A stretch of 64,000 nt of DNA, taken from positions 61,640-125,639 of the forward strand of contig NZ_BEWG01000113.1 in NCBI RefSeq assembly GCF_002723835.1. The letters are read 5' to 3'. Shown one piece after another: positions 35,477 to 44,562 of this stretch. The DNA comes from Mycobacterium sp. shizuoka-1 (GTDB taxonomy: Bacteria; Actinomycetota; Actinomycetes; Mycobacteriales; Mycobacteriaceae). The notes beneath the pieces were generated by a model. That model ran no database searches and had not been told where the DNA came from. It worked only from the letters and a program-made list of their open reading frames with translations. Both the position numbers and the translations under genes were made by a program. Numbering within the stretch: the first letter of the stretch is position 1; each line of letters opens with the position of its first letter.

Positions 35477-37092
35477 TGCCCACCTCCCATCTCAGCGGGC
35501 AACGCCGGGCCCGCCGGTGCCGCGGGTGCGGCCGGGGCCGGGGCCCCGCCGATCTGCTGCGAGACCGGCAGCGGTCCGGGGACCACGTCCGGGCCCGGCG
35601 GCGGCGGCGGTATCGCCCCCGGGTACCAGGGCGGCGGCAGCGGGTTGTTCTGGTCATAGGAGTTCGACGGTGCGCCACCGCGCGGGCCGCCGGGCGGATA
35701 CGACACCGGGTCCGGGCCGCCCATCAGCGCGGCCAGCGAGTCGGGTGTGAGCATGTTGGCGGTGAACGCCTGCACGTCGACGCCCTGCATGCCCGGTGCC
35801 ACGATCCAGCCCGGCTCGTGGTTGCCGTGGGAGAACAGCGTGTCGCGCGACCAGATGCCCGGCACCGTCGTGTCCTTGTACCCCGGCGGCGGACGCAGCC
35901 GCTCCTCGGAGTAGGCAACGTACTTGGGCAGCGTCTCCGCGGTGGAGAACTGGTTCACACCGAACGGCGGGAAGTTGAACTTGATCGCGTCCATGATCGG
36001 CGCCAGGTACTGCGCGCACATCTCCGCCGAATCCTGGTAGCCGAGCCGGCTGCCCGACTGGATCGCGCTACAGATGAACTGCAGCGGGTTGGCGAAGCTC
36101 GCGACGGTCGGAATCGCCACCAGCGCACCGTGAGTCGGGTGGTAGATGTTCTGCAGGTTGGCGGCCAGGTTCGGGTAGACGTGCAACACCGTCTCCAGGC
36201 CGTTGCGCGCGTCCGGCTGCAGGATCGCGTTCGTCACGTCGGCGAGGTTGTTGATGTCCTTGCTCAACACCGAACCGTTGTCGTTGACGAACTTGCGCGC
36301 CGTGGTCAGCAGCGTGTCGATGTCCTTGACCGCCTTGGCCACTTCCTGATCGGAGTTGGTGAAGGAGTTGGTGAACGTGGCCAGGTCGGTGTTCAGCGCC
36401 ACCAGCTGCTGGTCGCTCTTGTGCAGCGCGTTGACGAACAACGCCAGGCTCTTGAGCACGGCGAAGAAGTCCCCGCGCCCCTCGTTGAGCGCGGTCACCG
36501 CGTCGGACAGCGCGCGGAAGGTGGTGTTGATCTGCTCGCCCTTGCCTTCGAGCCCGTTGGCGAAGGACTCCAGCACCTCACCGAAGGGGCCCTTGGGTTG
36601 CTCGGGTGTGGGGCCGAGTTTGGTGACGATGTCGGAGATCTGGTTGCGCAGGTCGTCCCACTCCACCGGCACCTGGGTGCGCTCGATCGGGATCACGGCG
36701 TTGTCCGCCATCACCGGGCCGCCGCTGTAGGGCGGCGCCAGCTGGATCACCCGGGACGCGACCAGGCTCGGGTTGAGGATCGTCGCGGTGGCGTTGGCCG
36801 GCACCTTGTACTTGCTGGCGTAGTTGAAGGTGACCTTCATCTTGTCGCCGGCCGGCTCGATCTTCTCGATGTTGCCGACCTGCACACCCATGATCTGCAC
36901 GCGGTCACCGGGATACAGCGCCAGCGCCTCGGGGAAGTACGCCACCACGGTGTTGGTGGTCAGCTTCTTGTAGAGCTGATAGCCGACCAGTGCGGCGACC
37001 AACCCGATGATCACCACCAGCGTGCCGACGATGACCGACATCCGAGACATCTTGGGCAGGCCCAAATTACGGACACTGAAGACTGTCGACAC
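35473..37092 (-). CDS. mce1D: Mce1D substrate-binding protein
   Basis: 539 residues from GTG 37092, which directly abuts the mce1C stop. One helix near the N-terminus (SVIVGTLVVIIGLVAALVGY), Mce domain (VVAYFPEALALYPGDRVQIMGVQVGNI), helical region with DKQ/DQEVAKAVKDIDTLLTTARKF and a 90-residue proline/glycine-rich C-terminal tail. The tail probably extends through the outer envelope. Part of the Mce1 lipid importer. Confidence 0.95.
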   Translation of the reverse strand: MSTVFSVRNLGLPKMSRMSVIVGTLVVIIGLVAALVGYQLYKKLTTNTVVAYFPEALALYPGDRVQIMGVQVGNIEKIEPAGDKMKVTFNYASKYKVPANATATILNPSLVASRVIQLAPPYSGGPVMADNAVIPIERTQVPVEWDDLRNQISDIVTKLGPTPEQPKGPFGEVLESFANGLEGKGEQINTTFRALSDAVTALNEGRGDFFAVLKSLALFVNALHKSDQQLVALNTDLATFTNSFTNSDQEVAKAVKDIDTLLTTARKFVNDNGSVLSKDINNLADVTNAILQPDARNGLETVLHVYPNLAANLQNIYHPTHGALVAIPTVASFANPLQFICSAIQSGSRLGYQDSAEMCAQYLAPIMDAIKFNFPPFGVNQFSTAETLPKYVAYSEERLRPPPGYKDTTVPGIWSRDTLFSHGNHEPGWIVAPGMQGVDVQAFTANMLTPDSLAALMGGPDPVSYPPGGPRGGAPSNSYDQNNPLPPPWYPGAIPPPPPGPDVVPGPLPVSQQIGGAPAPAAPAAPAGPALPAEMGGGQ

Positions 37093-38640
37093 TTACGCTC
37101 CCCCTCCCTGATCGACGGGCGCCAGGTCACCGACGGGCGGCACCTGCGGGCCCGGGCCCGGCGGCGGGATCGGTCCGATGAGCGCGTTCGGCGGCGGGGC
37201 GTAGCCGGGGATGTCGGTGGCCGGGCCCGGGGTCGGGGCGACCGGCACGGTGCGCGCTCCCGGCGGGCCGGGTGCCAGCGGCGGAGCCGGTACGCCCTGG
37301 ATCGCCGGCGAGAGCTCACCCGGGAAGGCGGCAGACGGGACTCCCGGGCTGTAGCCCGCGGCGGGGTTGGGCGCCGAGATCGGCACGTCGGCACTCGGGT
37401 ACTCCGGTCCGCCGAACGGTCCCTGGGTCAGCCCGGCACACGGCAGCGGGTTGGCGTTGGTCGGAATGCCGTCCGGGGGCGGGGTGTACGAGCACGGCGA
37501 GCCGGGGCCGACGGCGGGTCCCGGATGGTCCGGGGTGCCTTCCAGCGGGGTCGGGGCCGGCGGCGGAGCACCGTTGGGCTGGCGCTGGCCGTTGGGATCG
37601 GGGAACCGGAAGGCCGGCAGGCCCGCGTTGCGCCAGAACTCCTCCGGGTCGATACCGCGCTTCTTGAACGCGGCGTCCACCCACGGCTGCAGGATCTGAT
37701 AGGGCACCAGGTTGACCACGAGCACCTTGAAGTACGGACCCGACCCGATGGCCTCGGCCAGCGCGCCCATGAACTTCGATGCCGTGATCAGCACGTCGGC
37801 AAGATCCGTCTTGTGCTTCACCAGCACGTTGCTGATCGTGTTCAGTTGCTGCAGAACGTGATTCAGGTTCGGGTTGTCGTTGATGAAGCCGGCGAACTGC
37901 TCGGAGACCTGGGAGACGTTGGCCAGCAGATAGTCGATCTCGGAGCGGCGCTCGTTGACCGCGGCCAGCAGCGTCTGGGCGTTGACCGCCAGCCGGTTGA
38001 TCTGCTCGCTGCGGTTGCCCAGCACGGCGGCCACCTTGTTGGCGTTGGCCAGCAACTGCTTGAACTGCTCGTCACGCTTGCCGATGGTGTCGGAGAACCG
38101 GGCCACCCCGTCCAGCGCAGCGCTCAGGTGCGGGTAGGTCTGGTCGATGGTTTCCGACAACACGTTCAGCGACCGCTTCACGGTGTCGATATCCCACCCG
38201 GCCGCGGCCTTGGTCACGTCGAACACCGCGTCGTAGATCTGGTAGGGCGTCGCGGTCTGCCCGACCGGCAGCACCCCGCTGGCCTCGAGCTTCTTCCCGC
38301 CGCGCGGCTCGATCTCGAGCACCCGCTTGCCCAGGATGGTCTCGGTGCGGATGGCCACCCGGCTCTCGGTGCCGATCTGCCGGGCGCCCAGGTCGAATCC
38401 GATCAGCACGTGATCGCCGTCGATCTTCAGCGACTTCACCGTGCCGACGTCCATCCCGGCGATGCGGACCTTGTCACCGGGGTTCAGGCCGGCGCTGTCG
38501 GTGAACTGGCCGTAGTAGATGGGCTGGGCGAACAGCTGCGGAATACCGGAGAAGCTCTGCCCCACCGCGACGACCAGCAGCACGATCAAGATGCCGGCCA
38601 GGCCGTTCTTGATCCGGTTGGGAGTCTCTAGCGTCCTCAT
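37093..38640 (-). CDS. mce1C: Mce1C substrate-binding protein
   Basis: 515 residues from ATG 38640, chosen because it overlaps the mce1B stop by four bases (ATGA); the frame is open four codons further. Membrane helix (NGLAGILIVLLVVAVGQSF), Mce domain (YYGQFTDSAGLNPGDKVRIAGMDVGTV), helical region (about 130-330) and a roughly 150-residue Pro/Gly/Ala-rich tail (PPPGPGPQVPPVGD). The long tail is typical of MceC and MceD. Confidence 0.94.
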   Translation of the reverse strand: MRTLETPNRIKNGLAGILIVLLVVAVGQSFSGIPQLFAQPIYYGQFTDSAGLNPGDKVRIAGMDVGTVKSLKIDGDHVLIGFDLGARQIGTESRVAIRTETILGKRVLEIEPRGGKKLEASGVLPVGQTATPYQIYDAVFDVTKAAAGWDIDTVKRSLNVLSETIDQTYPHLSAALDGVARFSDTIGKRDEQFKQLLANANKVAAVLGNRSEQINRLAVNAQTLLAAVNERRSEIDYLLANVSQVSEQFAGFINDNPNLNHVLQQLNTISNVLVKHKTDLADVLITASKFMGALAEAIGSGPYFKVLVVNLVPYQILQPWVDAAFKKRGIDPEEFWRNAGLPAFRFPDPNGQRQPNGAPPPAPTPLEGTPDHPGPAVGPGSPCSYTPPPDGIPTNANPLPCAGLTQGPFGGPEYPSADVPISAPNPAAGYSPGVPSAAFPGELSPAIQGVPAPPLAPGPPGARTVPVAPTPGPATDIPGYAPPPNALIGPIPPPGPGPQVPPVGDLAPVDQGGGA

Positions 38641-39677
38641 TGCGGCGTGCACCTACCCGTGGGCTGCTGAGTGATCTTCACGGTGCGGACCGGGCCACCG
38701 GGCTGCAGGCCGTTGAGCTTCAGGTTGATGTCGCACAGGTAGAAGTTGAAGAAGTCGCCGTAGATGCCGCCGGCGCGACCGATCATCTTGACGGCCTGCG
38801 GCAACCTGGTCAGCAGATCGTCAAGGCGGTCCTGGCCGTCGGCCAGCGGTTGCTGGATGGTCTCGAGCTTGGCGATCGTGTCCTTGAGCTGCGGGCGATC
38901 GTCGGCCAGCAGGTCACCGAGAGTGCCTGCGGCGCTGCTGATGTCGGCCGTCGACTGCGCCAGCGGATCGGCGCGGTTGCGCAGCCCGGTGATCAGGACC
39001 TCGAAGTTGTTGACCGTCTGGTCGAAGTCCTTCTCGTGCTTGACCGTGGTGTCCAGGACGGTGTTGAGGTTGGTGATCACCTCGCCGATCGCCTGGTCGC
39101 GGTCGGCCAGCGCGGAAGTGAGCTGGGCCGTCTGGTCGAGAATGTCGTTGATGGTGCCGCCCTGCCCCTGGAACACCGTGACCAGAGACGAGGCGATGGT
39201 GTTGACCTTCTGCGGGTCCAACGATTTGAACAGCGGCTTGAAGCCACCGATGAGCGCGTCGAGGTCCAGGGCCGGCTGGGTGCGCGACATCGGGATGAAG
39301 CCGCCCGCCGGCAGGATCCGATCTGCCCCTTCACCGGTGCCGCGGTCGAGGTTGACGTAGCGGTTGCCGATCAGGTCCTGGTAGCGGATCTGGGCGGTGG
39401 TCGACTGGTACAGCGGCAGGGTCCGGTCCACGTTCAGTGTCACCAGCACGCGGTCGCCGTTCCCCGCGAGCGTGACGTTGGAGACCTTGCCGACCTCCAC
39501 GCCACCGGCACGGACGAACTGGCCGTCGCGCAGACCGCTGGCATTGCTGAACTCGGCCGTGTAGGCGGTCGTCCGATCGAAACGGAACTGCCCGAACACG
39601 ATGACGATGATCGCGGTGAAGAGCAGGAGCACCAGCGAGAATGCTCCGAGTTTGACTGCGGTGCCGGTGATTTTCAT
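38637..39677 (-). CDS. mce1B: Mce1B substrate-binding protein
   Basis: 346 residues from ATG 39677, overlapping the mce1A stop (ATGA). Helix LGAFSLVLLLFTAIIVIVFG, Mce domain (YTAEFSNASGLRDGQFVRAGGVEVGKV) and helical tunnel region (QTAQLTSALADRDQAIGEVITNLNTVL split in two helices). Shortest of the six and without a proline tail, as in other actinobacterial Mce sets. Confidence 0.95.
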   Translation of the reverse strand: MKITGTAVKLGAFSLVLLLFTAIIVIVFGQFRFDRTTAYTAEFSNASGLRDGQFVRAGGVEVGKVSNVTLAGNGDRVLVTLNVDRTLPLYQSTTAQIRYQDLIGNRYVNLDRGTGEGADRILPAGGFIPMSRTQPALDLDALIGGFKPLFKSLDPQKVNTIASSLVTVFQGQGGTINDILDQTAQLTSALADRDQAIGEVITNLNTVLDTTVKHEKDFDQTVNNFEVLITGLRNRADPLAQSTADISSAAGTLGDLLADDRPQLKDTIAKLETIQQPLADGQDRLDDLLTRLPQAVKMIGRAGGIYGDFFNFYLCDINLKLNGLQPGGPVRTVKITQQPTGRCTPQ

Positions 39678-40885
39678 GGGTTGATCGTGTTCTCCCCGAC
39701 TTGGCGGCCCCACACGTACTCGGTGAGGATCGGCTGGCCGAGCTCGAAGTGGTTGTACGGCGCGAGCGAGGCACCGTCGTCGACCACGAGGTGCGGCGCG
39801 GGCCAGAAGTTCCGGTCGATCTTCTGCCAGCAGCCCGGTGCGCCGCCGGGTCCGCCGCGGCCGTTGATCCGGGGCAGGTTGTCCGGGTAGACGTACGGGT
39901 TGGGGGCGCCGAGGAATTCGGTGACGGTGTCCAAGGAGTAACCGTTGCCGCCGAACGCAGCCAGCGCATCCGGCAGCGCCTCGGCCTCACCCTTGATCTG
40001 GCAGTAAAACTGCGGGCTGTAGGTGTCGAGCAGTTTGGCGGTGGGGATCAGGTCGGCCTGGCCGCGCACGTAGTAGGGGCCGCCGCGTTCGAAGATGTCG
40101 GCGCCGGTGTTGCCGAAGCCCGTCGACGCCAACAGGGCGGCATCGAGATCCTTCTGCTGGTCGTTGAGCGTGCGGGCGGTGGTGACCGCGTGGTCGAGGA
40201 AGTCCCACAGGTCCGGGCTGGCCTTGGTGTAGACGTCGGCCAGTTTGGACAGCTGCTGGATGTTGCTGCGGATCTGGGGCATCTGCGGGTTGATGTCGTC
40301 GAGCACGGCGTTGCCGTTGACGATCGACTGCCCGAACTTGGTGCCCAGCCCGTCGAGCGCCTCGGCGGCCGCGCTCAGGGTCAGGTTCAGCTTGACCGGG
40401 TCCACCTTCTCCGAGATCGACGTCAGAGTCTCGAACAAGGTGTTGAACTCGGTGGTGACCCCGCTGGCCGTGATCACGTCCGCGGGCGAGATCCTGGTCT
40501 TGACCGGATCCTTCGGGCTGGTGAACGCCACGTACTTGTTGCCGAAGACCGTGCTCGCCTTGATCTGGGCGTCGACGTTGGCCGGGATCAGCGAAATGTA
40601 GTGCGGGGCGACCTGCAAGGTCAGCTCCGCCACCGATTTGCCGTCGCGGTCCACCGCCGCCACCTTGCTGACGCGGCCGATCTCGACCCCGTTGTATGTC
40701 ACCTTGGAGCCGGGGTCCATCACCAGGCCGGCACGGTCGGAGACCATGGTGAGCTGCGTCTTGGGCGTCAGGTCCCCACGGAACTGCAGATAGATCAGCG
40801 TCACCAGCACCAGGGCCAGCAGCAGGAAGATCACGCCCGCCAACTTCAGTGGCGGGCGCCGGGACGAGTTCAACGGCTGCGTCAT
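39674..40885 (-). CDS. mce1A: Mce1A substrate-binding protein
   Basis: 403 residues from ATG 40885, four bases after yrbE1B. Helix LAGVIFLLLALVLVTLIYL, Mce domain (LTMVSDRAGLVMDPGSKVTYNGVEIGRV), helical region (SSAAEALDGLGTKFGQSI-like) and a C-terminal segment with two cysteines (FYCQIKG, APGCWQKI). M. tuberculosis Mce1A is the classical mammalian-cell-entry protein; here it is part of the lipid importer. Confidence 0.95.
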   Translation of the reverse strand: MTQPLNSSRRPPLKLAGVIFLLLALVLVTLIYLQFRGDLTPKTQLTMVSDRAGLVMDPGSKVTYNGVEIGRVSKVAAVDRDGKSVAELTLQVAPHYISLIPANVDAQIKASTVFGNKYVAFTSPKDPVKTRISPADVITASGVTTEFNTLFETLTSISEKVDPVKLNLTLSAAAEALDGLGTKFGQSIVNGNAVLDDINPQMPQIRSNIQQLSKLADVYTKASPDLWDFLDHAVTTARTLNDQQKDLDAALLASTGFGNTGADIFERGGPYYVRGQADLIPTAKLLDTYSPQFYCQIKGEAEALPDALAAFGGNGYSLDTVTEFLGAPNPYVYPDNLPRINGRGGPGGAPGCWQKIDRNFWPAPHLVVDDGASLAPYNHFELGQPILTEYVWGRQVGENTINP

Positions 40886-40889
40886 ACCG

Positions 40890-41759
40890 CTACACCGTGA
40901 GATTGAAGTTCGGGTTGGTGCCGTAGAGCGCCAACGAAGCCAACAGAACCACCATCGCCACGGCGACCAGAGAAGCCCGCATCGAGATACCGACGGCCTC
41001 GCCCACGCCGACCGGACCGCCGCTGGCGTTGTAGCCGAAGTAGCAGTGGTTGATCATCACGAACATCGCGATGATGATCGCGACGACGAACGACCAGAAC
41101 ACGTCGTCGGGCCGCAGGAACGTGCGGAAGTAGTGCTCGTAGGTGCCGGTCGATTGGCCGTAGAGCACGGTCGTGGTCAGCTGGGCAGCCAGGAACGACA
41201 GCAGCAGCGCCATCGCATACAGCGGGATGATCACCACCATGCCGGCCAGGATGCGGGTCGAGACCAGGTAGCTGATGGACTTGATGCCCATCACCTCCAG
41301 GGCGTCGATCTCCTCGCTGATGCGCATGGCACCCAGCTCGGCGGTGGCGCCGGCGCCGACCGTCGCGGCCAGTGCGTGCCCGGACACCAGCGGGGCGACG
41401 ACGCGGACGTTGACCAAGGCGGCGACGAAGCCGGTGAACGCCTCCACACCGATGTTGCCCAGCGAGGCGTAGCCCTGGATGGCGATGAGCGAACCACCCG
41501 ACAACGTCACGAAACCGACGATGGCGATGGTTCCGCCGATGACGGCCATCGCGCCGGTGCCCATTCCGATCTCGGCGATCAGCCGCAGCGTCGCGCGGCG
41601 GTAGTAGCGCAGCGCGTGCGGGATCTGGCCGACGGCGCTGACGGTGAACCACGCCACGTCGCCGACCCGGGTCATGAACCGGCCGGGCGCCGCCGCCAGA
41701 TGGGTGGCCCGGGTGTAGGCGCGGGGGTACCGGCCGCGCAGGACTGTGGCAGTACTCAT
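40890..41759 (-). CDS. yrbE1B: YrbE1B permease (MlaE family)
   Basis: 289 residues from ATG 41759 (the frame is open ten codons upstream into yrbE1A). About five to six helices of the MlaE permease fold; the EQ-loop-like segment ATVGAGATAELGAMRISEEIDALEVMGI contacts the ATPase. Together with YrbE1A it forms the inner-membrane core of the Mce1 transporter, powered by the MceG ATPase, which is encoded elsewhere. It directly follows yrbE1A. Confidence 0.95.
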   Translation of the reverse strand: MSTATVLRGRYPRAYTRATHLAAAPGRFMTRVGDVAWFTVSAVGQIPHALRYYRRATLRLIAEIGMGTGAMAVIGGTIAIVGFVTLSGGSLIAIQGYASLGNIGVEAFTGFVAALVNVRVVAPLVSGHALAATVGAGATAELGAMRISEEIDALEVMGIKSISYLVSTRILAGMVVIIPLYAMALLLSFLAAQLTTTVLYGQSTGTYEHYFRTFLRPDDVFWSFVVAIIIAMFVMINHCYFGYNASGGPVGVGEAVGISMRASLVAVAMVVLLASLALYGTNPNFNLTV

Positions 41760-41760
41760 G

Positions 41761-42573
41761 TCAGTGCCCCGTTCCGAACCGAACACCAATCGTCGTCAGG
41801 ACGACGTTGACCGCGAACAGCGCGACGACGGAGAGCACCAGGGTCTCGTTCACCGCGGTGCCCAGACCCTTGGAGCCGCCCGACACCGTCAGCCCGCGGT
41901 AGCAGCCGACCAGCCCGGCGATCAGGCCGAAGGTCAGCGCCTTGACGATCGAGATGATCACCTCGGGAAGCCCGGTGACCAGGGTGAGGGTGGAGACGTA
42001 GGCACCGGCGGAGATGTTCTGCATGTACACGCCGAAGATGAACCCGCCGACCAGGCCGACGGTGATGACCGCGCCGTTGAGCAGCACGGCGACGAACGTC
42101 GAGGCCACCACCCGGGGCAGCACCAGACGGTGGATCGGATCGATGCCGAGCACCTCGAGGGCGTCGATCTCCTCGCGGATGGTGCGCGCGCCGAGGTCGG
42201 CGCAGATCGCCGTCGACCCGGCGCCGGCGACCACCAGCACGGTCACGATCGGACCGAGCTGGGTCACGGCGGCCAGCGCGGCGCCCGCTCCGGAGACGTC
42301 CGCGGCGCCGAACTCCACCAGCAGGATGTTGATCGTGAAGATGATCAGGATGGTGTTGGGGACGGCGACCGCGATGGTCGGCAGGAACGTCACCCGGAAC
42401 TGGAACCAGCCCTGAAGGATGAACTCACGCCACTCGAAGGGCCACTTCGTCGTCGCCTTCGCGGTGAGCACGCACATGCGGAAGAAGCCGCCGATGGCGG
42501 TCAGCGCGGGCCGCGCCTTGTCCTGGAGGTAGCCGCCGACCCCGGCCGTCGTCGCCGTCACTTGAACACCCAC
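41761..42573 (-). CDS. yrbE1A: YrbE1A permease (MlaE family)
   Basis: 270 residues from GTG 42573 (GTG 42561 is an in-frame alternative). The MlaE permease motif GAGSTAICADLGARTIREEIDALEVLGI is present with five to six helices. It forms the core dimer with YrbE1B. It is the first gene after fadD5 but separated by 218 bases, enough for an internal promoter; a small inverted repeat lies there. Confidence 0.95.
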   Translation of the reverse strand: MGVQVTATTAGVGGYLQDKARPALTAIGGFFRMCVLTAKATTKWPFEWREFILQGWFQFRVTFLPTIAVAVPNTILIIFTINILLVEFGAADVSGAGAALAAVTQLGPIVTVLVVAGAGSTAICADLGARTIREEIDALEVLGIDPIHRLVLPRVVASTFVAVLLNGAVITVGLVGGFIFGVYMQNISAGAYVSTLTLVTGLPEVIISIVKALTFGLIAGLVGCYRGLTVSGGSKGLGTAVNETLVLSVVALFAVNVVLTTIGVRFGTGH

Positions 42574-42664
42574 AGGACGGGACCACGTCGGTCGCGGTGC
42601 AACGGCAGTCCGTCTGGCACATACCCTCCTTGCCCCGACCCGCAGTGAGTGAGTGTCGTCTCCC

Positions 42665-42679
42665 TACTAACGAGTAGTA
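42665..42679. promoter_or_regulatory. Inverted repeat in the fadD5-yrbE1A interval
   Basis: Perfect 5-bp arms TACTA and TAGTA around ACGAG, 92 bases upstream of yrbE1A in the 218-base interval. It could be an operator for an internal promoter of the Mce1 operon. The rest of the interval shows no ORF. Confidence 0.4.
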
Positions 42680-42791
42680 AGGAGGACCACAGGAATGTAC
42701 CCGATGGCCGAGGGCGCGTGCACCGCATCTGCACTATTGACTCTCCCTCGTTATTCGGCGAAATTTATCGTGCTGGTAAGTGGTTCGGGGT

Positions 42792-44417
42792 CTAGTTGGG
42801 ATCGGCTGCATCCGAAGCATTTTCGCCCACGGAATTCGCTGTGCTACTGGCGCTGAATCGAATCCGTAACTCGGTCTTCAGCACCTTGCCAGCTGGGTTG
42901 CGGGGCAAGGCATCGACGATCTCGAGGCCCTTGGGATGCTTGTAGCGGGCCAGGCGCTCGGCGAGGAACTCCTCGAGTTCGGCCAGCCGGAGTTCGGCTG
43001 CGGAGATCGCGGCGACGGCGATGGGCACCTCACCCCACTTGGGATGGGACCTGCCGATCACCGCCACTTCGACGATCGCCGGGTGCGCGGCCAGCACGTT
43101 CTCCACTTCGGCACAGTAGATGTTCTCTCCGCCGGAGATGATCATGTCCTTCTTGCGGTCGACGACCCAGACATAACCGTCGGCGTCCATCCGGACCAGG
43201 TCACCCGAGTGGAACCAGCCGCCGGCGAACGCCTCGGCGGTGGCCTCCGGGTTGTTCCAGTAGCCGGCCATGAGAGTCGGTGCGCGATAGACGATTTCGC
43301 CGACCTCGCCGACCGGGACGTCGTTCATGTCCTCATCGACCACCCGCGCCGCGACAGTCGGGATGACTTTGCCGACCGATCCCCGCTTACGGATGGCGTC
43401 GTCGCCGAGCAGCATGCAGGTCACCGGAGACATCTCGGTCTGCCCGAATGCGGCGAGGATCTTGCTGTCAGGGAACGTTTCCGACATCTGCCGCAGCAGG
43501 GTGTCCGAGGCCGGTGCGGCACCCCAGGACAACGACCGCAGCCTGATGTCGCGCGGCTTGGCCTGCTGGGCTGCGCAGACGGCCTGCCACTGGGCCGGGA
43601 CCAGGAAGATGCCGGTGACCCGCTCGGCCTCGAGCACGTCGAGCAGTTGGCCGGGGTCGAATCCGCCCAGCGGGTGGATCACGGTCGGGGTGCCCAGCAG
43701 CAGACCCCCCAGGGTGTTGCCGATCCCGGCGATGTGGAACAGCGGAACCCCGATGAAGCCGACGTCGTGGTTGATGTCGGGGCCGGTGGTGTACATCGCG
43801 GTCATCGCCTGGCCGGCCAGGTTGGTGTGGGTCAGCACCGCGCCCTTGGGCCGGCCGGTGGTGCCCGAGGTGTACATGATCAGCGCCGGGCTGTCGTTCG
43901 GGATGTCCACGGGATCGTGGTGCTCGCCTTCTTCGACGACCAGGTCCTCATAACCGAGCACGCCGTCCTCGGTGGCGCCACCGGCGACGATGACCGTCTG
44001 CAGCGCGGGCGCGATGTCGCGGACCGCCTTGGCGACGTCGGCCAGCACGGTCTCGGTGACCACCACCGCCGCCTCGCAGTCGGCAACCAGGAAGGCCAGC
44101 TCGGGCGGGGTCAGCCGGAAGTTCACCGGGACCGCGATCGCGCCGAGCTGGTTGGCGGCCAGCGTCGCCTCGACGAACTCCGGGCGGTTGAGCATCAGGA
44201 TCATCACCCGATCGCCGAACCCGACGCCGCGGCGGTGCAAGGCGTCGGCCAGCGCCGTGACCCGGCGGTCGAACTCGGCCCACGTCGTCGTGCGCCCCAT
44301 GAACCGCAGGGCGGTCGCATCCGGCTGCATCAGGGCGTGCCGGGCCAGCTGGTTCGTCCAGTTCTGGCGGCGCGAGAGATACGGCTGGTCGGTGGCCGCG
44401 GTCAGCTGTCTGGTCAC
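42792..44417 (-). CDS. fadD5: Fatty-acid CoA ligase FadD5
   Basis: 541 residues from GTG 44417. Complete ANL-superfamily motifs: P-loop YTSGTTGRPKG, A5-like AAFGQTEMSPVT, A7 GWFHSGDLV and A8 VVDRKKDMIISGGENIY, and the catalytic Lys in NPAGKVLKT. It activates fatty acids to acyl-CoA, likely those imported or recycled by Mce1. First gene of the operon and divergent from the repressor mce1R. In M. tuberculosis FadD5 supports mycolic acid recycling. Confidence 0.95.
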   Translation of the reverse strand: MTRQLTAATDQPYLSRRQNWTNQLARHALMQPDATALRFMGRTTTWAEFDRRVTALADALHRRGVGFGDRVMILMLNRPEFVEATLAANQLGAIAVPVNFRLTPPELAFLVADCEAAVVVTETVLADVAKAVRDIAPALQTVIVAGGATEDGVLGYEDLVVEEGEHHDPVDIPNDSPALIMYTSGTTGRPKGAVLTHTNLAGQAMTAMYTTGPDINHDVGFIGVPLFHIAGIGNTLGGLLLGTPTVIHPLGGFDPGQLLDVLEAERVTGIFLVPAQWQAVCAAQQAKPRDIRLRSLSWGAAPASDTLLRQMSETFPDSKILAAFGQTEMSPVTCMLLGDDAIRKRGSVGKVIPTVAARVVDEDMNDVPVGEVGEIVYRAPTLMAGYWNNPEATAEAFAGGWFHSGDLVRMDADGYVWVVDRKKDMIISGGENIYCAEVENVLAAHPAIVEVAVIGRSHPKWGEVPIAVAAISAAELRLAELEEFLAERLARYKHPKGLEIVDALPRNPAGKVLKTELRIRFSASSTANSVGENASDAADPN

Positions 44418-44489
44418 TAGTCCTCTTTGTCCATCCCTCTGGCGTGAACGTTGCGTGAACCCGATGCTGGAGAACGCAGGAATCGTTAT

Positions 44490-44501
44490 ATTTGATCAAA
44501 T
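44490..44501. promoter_or_regulatory. Perfect palindrome, putative Mce1R operator
   Basis: ATTTGATCAAAT is a perfect 12-bp palindrome in an AT-rich patch of the 145-base interval between fadD5 and mce1R, the expected place for Mce1R control. The same interval also has a direct repeat GCGTGAAC (44442-44449 and 44453-44460, 11 bases apart). Confidence 0.6.
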
Positions 44502-44562
44502 CTGGTGTTGCTTGGGTCACATTATTGCCTCGCCGCTCGCCACACAAGTCCTCGGAGGTCAC

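Noticed and set aside
35818-38631. 937-codon plus-strand frame through mce1D and mce1C
   Set aside because: Antisense to clearly conserved Mce genes; its product is a low-complexity Arg/Gly/Val-rich sequence with no domain.
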